From: Flavobacterium ammoniigenes
GTDB lineage: Bacteria > Bacteroidota > Bacteroidia > Flavobacteriales > Flavobacteriaceae
NCBI RefSeq assembly: GCF_020886055.1
Contig: NZ_AP025184.1
Coordinates: 682,001 to 746,000 of the forward strand
Direction: 5' to 3'
Length of the DNA: 64,000 nucleotides
In this document: piece after piece, positions 7,062-15,600 of the stretch
Layout of the letters: every line of letters starts with the position of its first letter
How positions within the stretch are numbered: position 1 is the first letter of the stretch
Program-made: the position numbers and the translations under genes
Notes under the pieces: generated by a model
Told to the model about the DNA's origin: nothing
The model's input: only the letters and a program-made list of their open reading frames with translations
Databases searched by the model: none

Positions 7062-7454
7062 ATGATAAAGTATACTTTACAATGGGCCGTATTACTAGGA
7101 ATGGTAATGCTAAATACCCTTGAATCAAAAGCACAGAATTCCAACTATATGCATAGAATTGCAAAAATTAAAGTTGACAGCAGTCAGTTAGAAAATTACA
7201 AATTAGCACTTCAAGAACAGATGAACACCGCCATTCAATTAGAACCAGGAGTTTTGTCTTATACTGTAGTAGCCGATAAAAAAGACCCTAGCGCGATTAC
7301 GATTTTTGAAGCCTACGCCAATCAGGAAGCCTATCAATCACATATTGCAACCCCTCATTTCAAAAAATACAAGGAAACGGTGAAAAACATGGTGACTTCT
7401 TTAGAATTAATCGATACTGATTTACTAGCAAGGGTACACCAAAAAGAATACTAA
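7062..7454 (+). CDS. Exported antibiotic-biosynthesis-monooxygenase-type (ABM) protein
   Basis: 130 residues with a signal peptide (MIKYTLQWAVLLGMVMLNTLESKAQ) and one ABM dimeric ferredoxin-like domain: RIAKIKVDSSQLENYKLAL, EPGVLSYTVVADKKDPSAITIFEAYANQEAYQSHIATPHFKKYKETV. The pattern, in particular EPGVLSY, FE.Y and HxxTPHFK-like residues, matches quinol-monooxygenase YgiN-like proteins, which act without cofactors. Export to the periplasm is unusual for the fold but common in Bacteroidota. A second DUF2975 gene follows after 17 bases. Confidence 0.85.
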   Translation: MIKYTLQWAVLLGMVMLNTLESKAQNSNYMHRIAKIKVDSSQLENYKLALQEQMNTAIQLEPGVLSYTVVADKKDPSAITIFEAYANQEAYQSHIATPHFKKYKETVKNMVTSLELIDTDLLARVHQKEY

Positions 7455-7471
7455 TTTACAACTGCATTACT

Positions 7472-7942
7472 ATGAAAAAAGGGGCTATATATCTTTTACA
7501 ATTTGCTGTTTTACTATTGGGCTTTGTGGTGCTCACTGCTTTGATTCGGCTACCTCTTACCGAAGGAAGGGCTGTTAATTTAGACCTTTTTCATATTTAC
7601 ACCGACCCATTTATAATGTATGGCTATGCCACTTCTATCCCTTTCTTCTTTGCATTGTTTATGGCATTTAAACTATTAACATACATTGGACAAAGTCAAT
7701 TATATTCATTGGATGCAATTGCTGCAGTAATCAAGATGAGGTATTGTGTGATTGTATTTAGCATTTTTACTTTTATCGCAGGGGTATTGATAGTATTATT
7801 TCATGACAAAGAAGATGATCCGGCCGGATTCATTTCACTTTGTATTATGACTATTCTGCTATCCATCTTTATCGCTATTATGGCTTTTTTATTTGAGAAA
7901 AAAATTCGGAAAGCGATCGAGCTGAAATCTAAAATGGCTTAA
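7472..7942 (+). CDS. DUF2975 family membrane protein (paralogue 2)
   Basis: 156 residues, four helices, with the loop HDKEDDPAGFISL corresponding to AQRDDAPGVV in the paralogue at 5986 and the same C-terminal amphipathic end (FLFEKKIRKAIELKSKMA). No XRE partner follows: the next gene is on the opposite strand and ends 2 bases away. It is probably co-transcribed with the ABM gene. It may share the regulator at 6478 or have lost its partner. Confidence 0.78.
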   Translation: MKKGAIYLLQFAVLLLGFVVLTALIRLPLTEGRAVNLDLFHIYTDPFIMYGYATSIPFFFALFMAFKLLTYIGQSQLYSLDAIAAVIKMRYCVIVFSIFTFIAGVLIVLFHDKEDDPAGFISLCIMTILLSIFIAIMAFLFEKKIRKAIELKSKMA

Positions 7943-7944
7943 AA

Positions 7945-8511
7945 CTAATTGATTTTTACAAACAAGGTCTTCCAGCTACGCTCTCCATCCCAAATGTTTG
8001 ATTTTGCTTTGGATAAAACAGCAATAGACTTACCATCCTTGCTCAACTTCCAAACCTCAGTTACCTTAGTAAATGCTTGTTGCTGAACATTGACCTTGTA
8101 AGGAGTACCCGTCAAAAAATAGACAATGGATTTAATGGTCATGCTGTTTCCATCATGGGACAACTTTACAGAAAACGTCTTTTTGTTTCCTTGACTATGA
8201 CTAATTTGACTTGTTCTCCCATCGAAGAACAGTTGCTCTCGAGATGCAACAGATGCTGCATCCGAATCCAAATTTTCTATGGTTAAAAAATCTGATTGTT
8301 CTTTGATTTTCATGCTTTTTGCAACCATTCGGTCGCCCGAGTCATAGGAGCAAAAAATATTGCCACCCATACTGATAGACTCTTTGGCTTTCCACTGGCC
8401 ACAAAAGTTGGTGCGAGCTGTTGCTTTTTTTGGCTGTGCTTGAAGGGAAACATAAAATATCCCTGTTAGTAGAATACTAAGGCAGGCCAAAACATATTTT
8501 TTAATTGTCAT
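7945..8511 (-). CDS. Exported protein of unknown function
   Basis: 188 residues with a signal peptide (MTIKKYVLACLSILLTGIFYVSLQAQ). The mature part begins FCGQWKAKESISMGGNIFCSYDSGDRM and continues in alternating beta strands, ending VWKLSKDGKSIAVLSKAKSNIWDGERSWKTLFVKIN. The FCGxWKAKES...WKLSKDGKSI layout resembles the lipocalin-like, strand-rich exported proteins of Bacteroidota in which a WxxxE/S opening and a DGKxI closing strand recur; this is only a resemblance. It lies 8 bases after the small glycine-rich gene and probably shares its promoter. Confidence 0.72.
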   Translation of the reverse strand: MTIKKYVLACLSILLTGIFYVSLQAQPKKATARTNFCGQWKAKESISMGGNIFCSYDSGDRMVAKSMKIKEQSDFLTIENLDSDAASVASREQLFFDGRTSQISHSQGNKKTFSVKLSHDGNSMTIKSIVYFLTGTPYKVNVQQQAFTKVTEVWKLSKDGKSIAVLSKAKSNIWDGERSWKTLFVKIN

Positions 8512-8519
8512 AAGTTATT

Positions 8520-8687
8520 TTATTTTTTTACGAAGTCAAAAATAGCTCCGATTAAAACTCCAATTGCTAAACCCATTCCCGTACCGGCGCTAATGTTTCC
8601 TATAGTAATTCCATAGGCCGCTCCAAAAACAACTCCAAAACAACTTCCAAGACCGATCCCAATCCCAGTATTTTTATTTTTCTTCAT
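8520..8687 (-). CDS. Small glycine-rich membrane protein (55 residues)
   Basis: A short open frame, ATG 8687 to TAA 8520. It begins MKKNKNTGIGIGLGSC and continues with GxxxG-rich segments FGVVFGAAYGITIG, ISAGTGMGLAIG and VLIGAIFDFVKK. This gives two hydrophobic stretches rich in glycine, as in glycine-zipper or small membrane-inserting peptides. It has its own TATTTTTG promoter box and is followed after 8 bases by the exported protein gene. The clean start, stop and promoter make it a likely real gene. A toxin-like or membrane-structural role is possible but not shown. Confidence 0.75.
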   Translation of the reverse strand: MKKNKNTGIGIGLGSCFGVVFGAAYGITIGNISAGTGMGLAIGVLIGAIFDFVKK

Positions 8688-8740
8688 TCGGGTTGATTTA
8701 AATAGTTCTTTAAAGTTACATCGAGATAGGATGCAATATA

Positions 8741-8748
8741 CAAAAATA
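8741..8748 (-). promoter_or_regulatory. -7 box TATTTTTG for the glycine-rich peptide operon
   Basis: Perfect TAnnTTTG on the minus strand, 53 bases before the ATG at 8687. It would drive 8520-8687 and then 7945-8511. Confidence 0.55.
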
Positions 8749-8860
8749 CCGACATAGCAATCTAAGAATTATTTATGGTTGTCTTTACGTTACTTCTTTT
8801 GCTGAGGTTTATTTTTTCTTTATTTTTAAACTCTATTTTTAAAAAGAAACTTAATACCCT

Positions 8861-9529
8861 ATGAATTACTTCTATAAACAATTCAAAATATTAGTATGGA
8901 TCGAATCTTTTGTATTGCTTGTACTTGGGTTTGTATTAGGCATTTTACTCGTTGTAAAAGGGAATGAAAACGCCATGTATTATTTGGGGTTCTTCCTCTA
9001 TGTGCCTATCAGTCAATTTTTATTTACACCCATTTATACACTGACCGGAGGTTACACTTATTATTCGCCCATGTTGCTTGGGTATATGGCCAACGATGCC
9101 AAAATTGATTTACATAGCGGAACGAGTTTTGACCATCTCTTTGTCTTGAGAAAATACCCATTGGGAACACCTTTGAGAAATAGAATCTTATTGTTTCACC
9201 TAGAGGGGCTGTTGCAGCTGATTCGGTTAATCGAAGAAAAAAGTATTCCAGAATCGGTTAACATTGTAGGGACTTCCTATTTTTTTAACGATAGGACTTT
9301 AACCAAACTTGGATTCCAAATAGAAAAAGCCTCTTTATTTTATAGAATTAATTTATTCATCAACTTCATTGATTTATTTTGGATGTATTCCCTTTCACAA
9401 GGAAAGTTAGCTATTCCAACTTTATGGGATGCCAAAAAAGCTAGTATTCAAGGGAATCAATTAGTGGAGAACAAACCCAAATTACAAGCATTGTACCAAC
9501 ACTTACAAGCCAAACAAGCTAAAGTTTAA
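8861..9529 (+). CDS. Membrane-associated protein of unknown function
   Basis: 222 residues. Two helices at the N-terminus (ILVWIESFVLLVLGFVLGILLVV and MYYLGFFLYVPISQFLFTPIYTL) are followed by a soluble region: SGTSFDHLFVLRKYPLGTPLRNRILLFHLEGLLQLIRLIEEKSIPESVNIVGTSYFFNDRTLTKLGFQIEK. The last part, with a NIVGTSYFFNDRTLTKLGF strand-helix, hints at an acyltransferase-like or N-acyltransferase half, but I do not recognise the family. A third hydrophobic patch (LFINFIDLFWMYSLSQG) follows. It stands alone, converging on the DoxX-like gene. Confidence 0.7.
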   Translation: MNYFYKQFKILVWIESFVLLVLGFVLGILLVVKGNENAMYYLGFFLYVPISQFLFTPIYTLTGGYTYYSPMLLGYMANDAKIDLHSGTSFDHLFVLRKYPLGTPLRNRILLFHLEGLLQLIRLIEEKSIPESVNIVGTSYFFNDRTLTKLGFQIEKASLFYRINLFINFIDLFWMYSLSQGKLAIPTLWDAKKASIQGNQLVENKPKLQALYQHLQAKQAKV

Positions 9530-9536
9530 TTAGCTA

Positions 9537-10193
9537 TCAGTTTCTTGTATTGGCCTTTTTATATTTAAATTCCATAAAAAGGGTGGTTATAACAGTGATT
9601 AGAATTGCAATAAAAATCACAAAAAATAAGACCAAGTGTCCTTGGGTAATTATACGGTCAATTAATGTGTAAGCAACCGATAAAATAAAAAGTATAAGTC
9701 CGCTAATTTGCCATATACGAGAAGCTTCAGGCAATTTTACTTCATGGTTGTTTTTAAGAAAACCAGTGGTAGTGAAAATGAATTGGTATTTATCGACGTC
9801 CCACAATAATAGGCCGAATGAAGCGAACAACATAAGTGAGGTGATCACCCAGGTTCCTGTAAATTGCATAGCAATGGTAATACAGCAGATATTAGAAATA
9901 ATGAAAAAATAGATCAAATTTCCTATAGTTGAAAACCGTTGCGTCATCATCAATAAAGCAGTAATCACCTGACTCCACCCCAGAAAATTCCAGTACATTC
10001 CCGATCGATAAAGTGCTTCAAAAAAGAACCCAATTGGATTGTCAATTCCAATACTTGTAAATCGCTCACCCAACAGTTTTTTCATTCCCGAAGGAATGAA
10101 GGCAAAGGCAAGTAAATATCTCGTAAGCCATACAAAAATTGTTAGAGCGTAATTGGTTCTAATGGAATAGTAAAAAGCAGAAAATGGTTTCAT
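9537..10193 (-). CDS. DoxX-like membrane protein
   Basis: 218 residues, about six helices. The N-terminal RYLLAFAFIPSGMKKLLGERF and the following GWSQVITALLMMTQRFSTIGNLIYFFIISNI are the DoxX-type pattern (first helix with a conserved SG.KKL, second helix opening the four-helix bundle), with extra helices at the C-terminus. DoxX-like proteins are quinone-linked or redox-stress-associated membrane proteins; the function here is unknown. The frame opens at 10286, but a TATATTTG box at 10216-10223 sits between, so ATG 10193 is the start. It diverges from the membrane-anchored XRE gene. Confidence 0.7.
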   Translation of the reverse strand: MKPFSAFYYSIRTNYALTIFVWLTRYLLAFAFIPSGMKKLLGERFTSIGIDNPIGFFFEALYRSGMYWNFLGWSQVITALLMMTQRFSTIGNLIYFFIISNICCITIAMQFTGTWVITSLMLFASFGLLLWDVDKYQFIFTTTGFLKNNHEVKLPEASRIWQISGLILFILSVAYTLIDRIITQGHLVLFFVIFIAILITVITTLFMEFKYKKANTRN

Positions 10194-10215
10194 ATAAAAA
10201 TGTAATCGGTGCTTA

Positions 10216-10223
10216 CAAATATA
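10216..10223 (-). promoter_or_regulatory. -7 box TATATTTG of the DoxX-like gene
   Basis: Perfect TAnnTTTG, 23 bases before ATG 10193; it rules out the longer start at 10286. Confidence 0.65.
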
Positions 10224-10329
10224 AATATAATCCAAGTTTGAATTAAATTTGGATTTTGGCTTCAAAAAGACGTTCAGATGACGCAAAAATGTCTATATAT
10301 TTATAAATTATTAAAATCATATTTGCTAA

Positions 10330-10710
10330 ATGAAATTTGGTGATAGAGTAAAAGAGCACAGAATCAGTTTGAATTATTCTCAGAAAGAACTGGCTGAACA
10401 CACAGGATTAACACTTAGAACAATTCAACGCATTGAGAGTAATGAGGTACAACCAAGCCTGCATTCCATTAAAGTAATTGGAAAAGCATTGGACACAGAC
10501 CTCTCAAAAATGGCACCGCCATCTGAAACCAAACCCTATGAATTTAATTTAACCCTTAAAATCACAGATATGAATCAGTTTATCAACGACTTAAAAACCC
10601 TAGTAAAAAACAATTGGAAAATAATTTTTTTGATTATTCTAGTACTCTTTTTTATTACAAATTATGAAGACATTAAATCAGGAGTAATTGACGGTTGGAA
10701 CGGAAAATAA
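10330..10710 (+). CDS. XRE regulator with a C-terminal membrane anchor
   Basis: 126 residues. Residues 1-60 are a Cro/C1 helix-turn-helix (MKFGDRVKEHRISLNYSQKELAEHTGLTLRTIQRIESNEVQPSLHSIKVIGKAL). A linker (EFNLTLKITDMNQFINDLKTL) leads to one helix (NWKIIFLIILVLFFITNY) and a short tail. A one-component DNA-binding protein held in the membrane could respond to membrane state or a partner. It diverges from the DoxX-like gene, which it may regulate. A near-consensus CATATTTG lies only about 6 bases before the ATG, so the transcript may be leaderless. Confidence 0.88.
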   Translation: MKFGDRVKEHRISLNYSQKELAEHTGLTLRTIQRIESNEVQPSLHSIKVIGKALDTDLSKMAPPSETKPYEFNLTLKITDMNQFINDLKTLVKNNWKIIFLIILVLFFITNYEDIKSGVIDGWNGK

Positions 10711-10736
10711 ATTATTTTTAATTCCGGTATTATTTA

Positions 10737-10744
10737 TATTTTTG
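10737..10744 (+). promoter_or_regulatory. -7 box TATTTTTG before the 80-residue membrane gene
   Basis: Perfect TAnnTTTG, 19 bases before the ATG at 10764. Confidence 0.55.
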
Positions 10745-10763
10745 AACTACCAAACGACCAATT

Positions 10764-11006
10764 ATGAAAACCTCTTTTAACCAAATTCTCTACATCGGAT
10801 TTATACTTTTAGGAGTATTCCAAGCGTTATTCTCCAAAGACTATATGCAAGCAGGTTCCTCTATAGGTATCGCCTTGGCTTTTGATCCGTTTGATCAAGA
10901 CCAAAAATGGAATGACAGACCGACTTGGCAAAAAGCGGTATTATTCGTTCATTTGGGTGTAGCTGCCGCTTTATTAGGCTATGCAATAGGCTGGAATGAT
11001 AAATAA
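10764..11006 (+). CDS. Small two-helix membrane protein
   Basis: 80 residues with helix 1 (ILYIGFILLGVFQALFS), a conserved-looking middle (GSSIGIALAFDPFDQDQKWNDRPTWQKAVLF) and helix 2 (VHLGVAAALLGYAIGW). The DPFD...W..RP.WQ..VL segment is highly typical of small flavobacterial membrane proteins of unknown function. It has its own -7 box and stands alone, converging on the GNAT gene. Confidence 0.72.
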   Translation: MKTSFNQILYIGFILLGVFQALFSKDYMQAGSSIGIALAFDPFDQDQKWNDRPTWQKAVLFVHLGVAAALLGYAIGWNDK

Positions 11007-11013
11007 TAGCGAA

Positions 11014-11532
11014 TTATAATTCTAACTTCATCATAATATCGGTTTGTGCTTCGTCACCCATTAAGAAAATATGGCTGTCGAAAGCCACAAAGCCGTTTTT
11101 GGTATAGAACCGAAGTGCTCGATGGTTTTCTTCCCAAACGCCTAACCAGATAAAATCTACTTTCTTTTGTTTGGCAATGGCCAAAGCTTTTTCAAACAAC
11201 AATTGGCCCACTTGCCTTCCGTGGTAGTCTTGTAAAACATAAATGCGTTCAATCTCTACTGAATTAGCGTCTTGAATTTCGGTTTGTGCAGCCCCAAAAT
11301 TGACTTTTAGGTAGCCAATTACGACTTCGTTTTGGGTCGCAAAATAAAATTCTGAGTTTGGGTTTTCAAGTTCAGTAGTGAGTTTTTCTGCTGAAAAGGC
11401 GTGATTCAAATAGATATCCATATTTTCTTCAGTATCTGTAGAAGAGAAGGTATGTAAAAAAGTTGTTCGCCCAATTTCTTGTAAGGGAACCAATTGTTCC
11501 ACCCCTATTTTTGTAATTTCAAAGGAATTCAT
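11014..11532 (-). CDS. GNAT family N-acetyltransferase
   Basis: 172 residues with the GNAT fold: strand FYFATQNEVVIGYLKVNFG, the acetyl-CoA loop after VEIERIYVLQDYHGRQVGQLLFEKAL (QxxGxx form) and the late strand LGVWEENHRALRFYTKNGFVAF. The layout matches RimI/PaiA-like protein or amine acetyltransferases. The frame opens at 11559, but MNSFEITKIG at 11532 is the natural start, and a TATATTTG box lies only 5 bases before it, implying a transcript with almost no leader. Confidence 0.88.
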   Translation of the reverse strand: MNSFEITKIGVEQLVPLQEIGRTTFLHTFSSTDTEENMDIYLNHAFSAEKLTTELENPNSEFYFATQNEVVIGYLKVNFGAAQTEIQDANSVEIERIYVLQDYHGRQVGQLLFEKALAIAKQKKVDFIWLGVWEENHRALRFYTKNGFVAFDSHIFLMGDEAQTDIMMKLEL

Positions 11533-11537
11533 AGTCA

Positions 11538-11545
11538 CAAATATA
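11538..11545 (-). promoter_or_regulatory. -7 box TATATTTG of the GNAT gene (near-leaderless)
   Basis: Perfect TAnnTTTG ending 5 bases before ATG 11532; transcription would begin at or next to the start codon. Confidence 0.5.
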
Positions 11546-11587
11546 AAATATAATTTCATATATTTAGTGGCTTAAAAAGTATCAAAT

Positions 11588-12163
11588 TTGGAACCCAATA
11601 CTGGAATATTTAGTAGAATGTTGGCCGGCGGAATTATTGATAAAAATGATCCGGATTTGCCAAAAATTTGGAAAATAGTGGCGCAAACTATTGCCCTATC
11701 TTCGGCTTTGAATACGGCTACAGACACCAATCAAATTAGAACACAATTAAGCAAAATCATTGGCAGTACTATAGATACAAGCACTATTGTTTTTGTGCCC
11801 TTTCATACTAATTTTGGCAAGCACACCACCATTGGGAAAAATGTTTTTATCAATCACGGTTGTTCGTTTTTAGACCTGGGCGGTATTACTATTGAAGACG
11901 ATGTTTTGATAGGACCAAAGGTGAGTTTAATTACCGAAAACCACCCGGTGGATCCGGCGAATCGCAAGTCGTTGGACTTAGCCAAAATTGTCATTAAAAA
12001 GAATGCTTGGATAGGAGCAGGTGCGATTATTTTGCCCGGTGTAACCGTTGGCAAAAATGCCATCGTTGCCGCAGGAGCAGTGGTCAACAAAGATGTTGCT
12101 GATAATACCATTGTAGCTGGTGTGCCAGCCAAAAAAATCAAAAAAATCAAAAAAATCAATTAA
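11588..12163 (+). CDS. Hexapeptide-repeat sugar O-acetyltransferase (Maa/LacA-like)
   Basis: 191 residues. A helical N-terminus (IFSRMLAGGIIDKNDPDLPKIWKIV) as in maltose acetyltransferases leads to the left-handed beta-helix: TTIGKNVFINHGCSFLDLGGITIEDDVLIGPKVSLITENHPVDP, with the catalytic His in TENHP, and IGAGAIILPGVTVGKNAIVAAGAVVNKDV. Acetyl transfer from acetyl-CoA to a sugar hydroxyl is the family reaction. The start is TTG at 11588; ATG 11618 would cut into the conserved IFxRMLAG part. The C-terminus is a triple KKI repeat from a 9-bp tandem repeat. The next gene starts 1 base after the stop. Confidence 0.87.
   Translation: MEPNTGIFSRMLAGGIIDKNDPDLPKIWKIVAQTIALSSALNTATDTNQIRTQLSKIIGSTIDTSTIVFVPFHTNFGKHTTIGKNVFINHGCSFLDLGGITIEDDVLIGPKVSLITENHPVDPANRKSLDLAKIVIKKNAWIGAGAIILPGVTVGKNAIVAAGAVVNKDVADNTIVAGVPAKKIKKIKKIN
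12131..12157 (+). repeat. Triple 9-bp tandem repeat AAAAAAATC inside a coding end
   Basis: Three exact copies (12131-12139, 12140-12148, 12149-12157), each coding Lys-Lys-Ile at the very end of the acetyltransferase. Each has a run of seven A. Changes in copy number keep frame, whereas slippage in an A run would not. Confidence 0.95.
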
Positions 12164-12164
12164 T

Positions 12165-12440
12165 ATGAAACAAGGAGTAACTCTTTTATTGAACTGGCTT
12201 GTTGCTGTTCTGTTTTCGGCAATAGGATTAGTCAATTGCTTTGTTGGTAACGATCCCGAATATGGGATTTTTATTTTGATTTTATCACTGTTATTTTACC
12301 CTCCTCTTCGTTTGGTTTTCCAAAAAAAGATTGGATGGATGATTCCTCCTGTTGTTTTAATTGTATTGGGTCTTTTTGTTTTTTGGTCGAGTTTAGGTGT
12401 AGGCCAATTGTTAGAAAAGATAAAGATGGTGCTAGGATAA
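12165..12440 (+). CDS. Small three-helix membrane protein, unknown
   Basis: 91 residues: MKQGVTLLLNWLVAVLFSAIGLVNCFVG, helix IFILILSLLFYPPLRLVF, and helix IGWMIPPVVLIVLGLFVFW. The YPPLR...IGWMIPPVVLI pattern is common in short Bacteroidota membrane proteins without a known role. A longer frame starting at 12120 overlaps the acetyltransferase; ATG 12165, one base after that gene's stop, is far more likely and suggests coupled translation. Confidence 0.72.
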   Translation: MKQGVTLLLNWLVAVLFSAIGLVNCFVGNDPEYGIFILILSLLFYPPLRLVFQKKIGWMIPPVVLIVLGLFVFWSSLGVGQLLEKIKMVLG

Positions 12441-12494
12441 ATTCCCAACAACATCGTATTTGATTTTATAAATCGGCAGATAATAAATTTGTTT

Positions 12495-12528
12495 AAAGCG
12501 ACTTCTTAATAATTCAAGGCGCTTTTTT
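12495..12528 (+). terminator. Possible terminator after the small membrane gene
   Basis: AAAGCG (12495-12500) can pair with CGCTTT (12520-12525) across a long loop, followed by TTTTTTG. Weak stem. Confidence 0.35.
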
Positions 12529-12661
12529 GTTTTTTACAGTACGATGTTGTGGTTTGAATTAAAAACTATAAATTTACTTTTTGTATCAAATTTAAATTCA
12601 GTCAATAAAACTGTTTTTGTTCATTTTAATCCAATCTGCCCCACCATCTAATTCATCTAAT

Positions 12662-15600
12662 ATGAAAATCAAAGTATTTTACAGCTGTGTATTTTTATTT
12701 TTTGTTTCCTTTTTATTTGGACAAAACAACGAAAAATTAGCCTTTCCTTTTCGGCATTTATTAGAGCAGCAAGCCAATAGCAACAAAACGAATGCGATCC
12801 CTTCTTTGTTTGCTAAAACAGCATCGTCTAGACTTAATAAAACTACTGGAAAAATAGACCAAGGGTACAATTGTATTATTTATACTCAATCACCTGAGGT
12901 GTTAAAATCTAACGGAATTCCAGTTCAAAGCATTCATCCTACGTTTGCTACTGCATGGTTGAATTTGGACCAAATAGCAAAAGCATCTGATTTGCCCGAG
13001 GTACGTTATATCGACGTTACTAAAATATTAAAACCCACAAACGATATTTCTGTAGCATCTAGCGGAGCATCTTTATTACACGCAGGGCGTTTAGACAATA
13101 CCGTTTATAAAGGTGACGGCGTAATTATAGCAGTTATTGATACTGGAATTGATTGGGATCATTTGGATTTTAGAAATCCATCCGACCCTAAAAAAAGTAG
13201 AATTCTACGCATTTGGGACCAAACAATTTCCCCTATAGCAGGAGAAAATGCACCAGTTGGATTTTCATTAGGAGTAGAATATACTCAAGCTCAAATAGAA
13301 AATGAAATTGACGGCACTCCAGCAGGATTTGTAAGGGAGAAAGACATTGATGGTCATGGAACACATGTTACAGGAACAGCTGCAGGAAATGGTTCTGCAT
13401 TGAGCGGTAAGTACACAGGTATGGCCCCAAATGCTGATATCGTGGTTGTTAAAGCCGGTAATGGTTCTTTCGACACTTCAAATATTATTATTGCTCTTGA
13501 TTACTTAAAAAACTTGTCTACTAGTTTAGGTAAACCTATTGTAGTTAATATGAGTTTGGGTTCGCAATATGGAGCTCATGACGGAACCGACCCGCTTGAA
13601 CGCGCTATAGATACTTTTACTGATACGGCTGCAGGCCGAATAGTTGTTGTCGCTTCGGGTAATGATAACGGCGATAACATACACAAACAACTTGTTTTAG
13701 CACCTGGGGGAACTGAAACGATTACTTTACAAGTACCCACCACTACTACTACAAGTTCAACAGATGTGTTTCAATTTACATCTTATGGCAATGATACAAG
13801 TGCACTTAGTGTAGTTGTTACTGCGCCTGACGGTACTCAAGCAGTATCCAATGCCGGTACTTCGGTAATGAATGGTAATGGGAAAGTATATATGTATAAT
13901 TTCATTGATCCTGAAAGTGGGGATAGAAAAGTACAAGTGTATGTTACACGAACTACAACATCTACAGACGTAGCGGGTTCTTGGAGTATTGCCATTACTA
14001 ACTCGACAACAAGTACACTAACAGTAGATGGATGGCTAGATACTAAGGGAGATGATTATTCCGGTATGTCGGTAACTGGTGGCGACAGTAATTATTTAGT
14101 TACTATTCCTGGTTGTGCTACAAAAGCAATTACAGTTGGGTCGTATATTGCTAAATTAGATTGGTATGCCGCCTCAGGAAGTGGATATAATTACACTTCA
14201 GGAATGCAAGATGGGATTAGTGCATTTAGTTCTGTTGGGCCACGAAGAGACAATGTTATTAAGCCGAACATCACAGCCAACGGTCAAGCAGCTGTGTCTT
14301 GTTTATCTTCAGATTCTACGCTAGATGCCAATTCTCCATATATGGTTGTCAATAATTTGTATCGCATCGAACAAGGAACAAGTATGGCCGCACCTGTTGT
14401 TGCTGGAGGAGTTGCTTTATTGTTACAAAAAAAACCTGGCGCCACCTTCACTGAAATCAAAAATGCAATTACTACTACAGCTATAAAAGATGCCTTTACA
14501 GGGACAACAGAAAATACTACTTGGGGTAGTGGTAAGTTGGATGTATTTAAAGCAGCCACCAGTTTTTCGTATTGCCAACCCTTGGCAAGAACAACTTATA
14601 ATTATGAACAAGAGTATGGCGCTAGTGAAAATTTCACTAATAATTTGAATGGAAAAAGAGCTGCTCTCCGATTTACAGCGACCTCTAGCGGTTTACTAGC
14701 TGGGGTTTATTTTAAAACTGTTCGAACACAAACCCTGACTCAGTTTACTATTGAAATACGCTCAGTCACATCAAATAATCCCGGAACATTATTAGGATCC
14801 TTTCAAGCAAATCCAGCATCTATTTCAAAAAACACCTGGAATTATTTGGATTTAAGTAGTCTTTTGCTACCGATTACTAATGCTACCGATTATTTTATTG
14901 TTTTAGTTGGAGCCGCATCAGATACTTTTGGCTTGGGCCAAGAGTCAACAAATAGTAATCGATCAGTAGTTTCAACAGACGGTACTACTTGGACCTCAGT
15001 TCCCAATTTGAGAATACGCCCCGTGGTTTATGGTACTCCTGCTTCTGGAGTTCCTACTTTGACTTTAAGCTCAGCTTCTTCTACGAATAACCAAACATTA
15101 TGTAACGGGGGATCAATTACACCAATTACATATACCACAACAGGTGTTACGGGGGCTAGTTTTTCAGGCTTGCCTTCAGGTGTCACTGGAAGTTGGACTT
15201 CTGGTCAAGTTACCATTAGTGGCACTCCTACCCAATCTGGAGTTTTTAACTATTCGGTTAAAATAAACTCTTCCTGTGATACTGCTACCGCAACAGGGAC
15301 GATTACAATTGGCGGAACACCTTCGGTATCTAGTGTAACTGTCGCTGCAGGAACTACAATAACAATTAATGGAATTCATTTTTTTACAGGTAGTACACCA
15401 ACTGTTACAATTGGCGGAATGACCACCCAGGTTACGAATGCTACTAATACTAAAATTACGGCTACTGTTCCAGCAAATGCTATTGGTGGAAATGTAATTG
15501 TTACCAATTCATGTAACTTAAGCTCAACTGCCTATTCTTATCCATATGTAGTGCCAACAAATATTAGTTTGTCTTCTGTATCAATAGCTGAAAATAATAC

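Noticed and set aside
10194..10286. Longer N-terminus of the DoxX-like protein
   Set aside because: A perfect -7 box lies inside the extension, and the added residues are basic and unlike the family.
12120..12164. Longer start for the 91-residue membrane protein
   Set aside because: The extension only reads the AAAAAAATC repeat of the acetyltransferase in another frame; ATG 12165 directly follows the stop.
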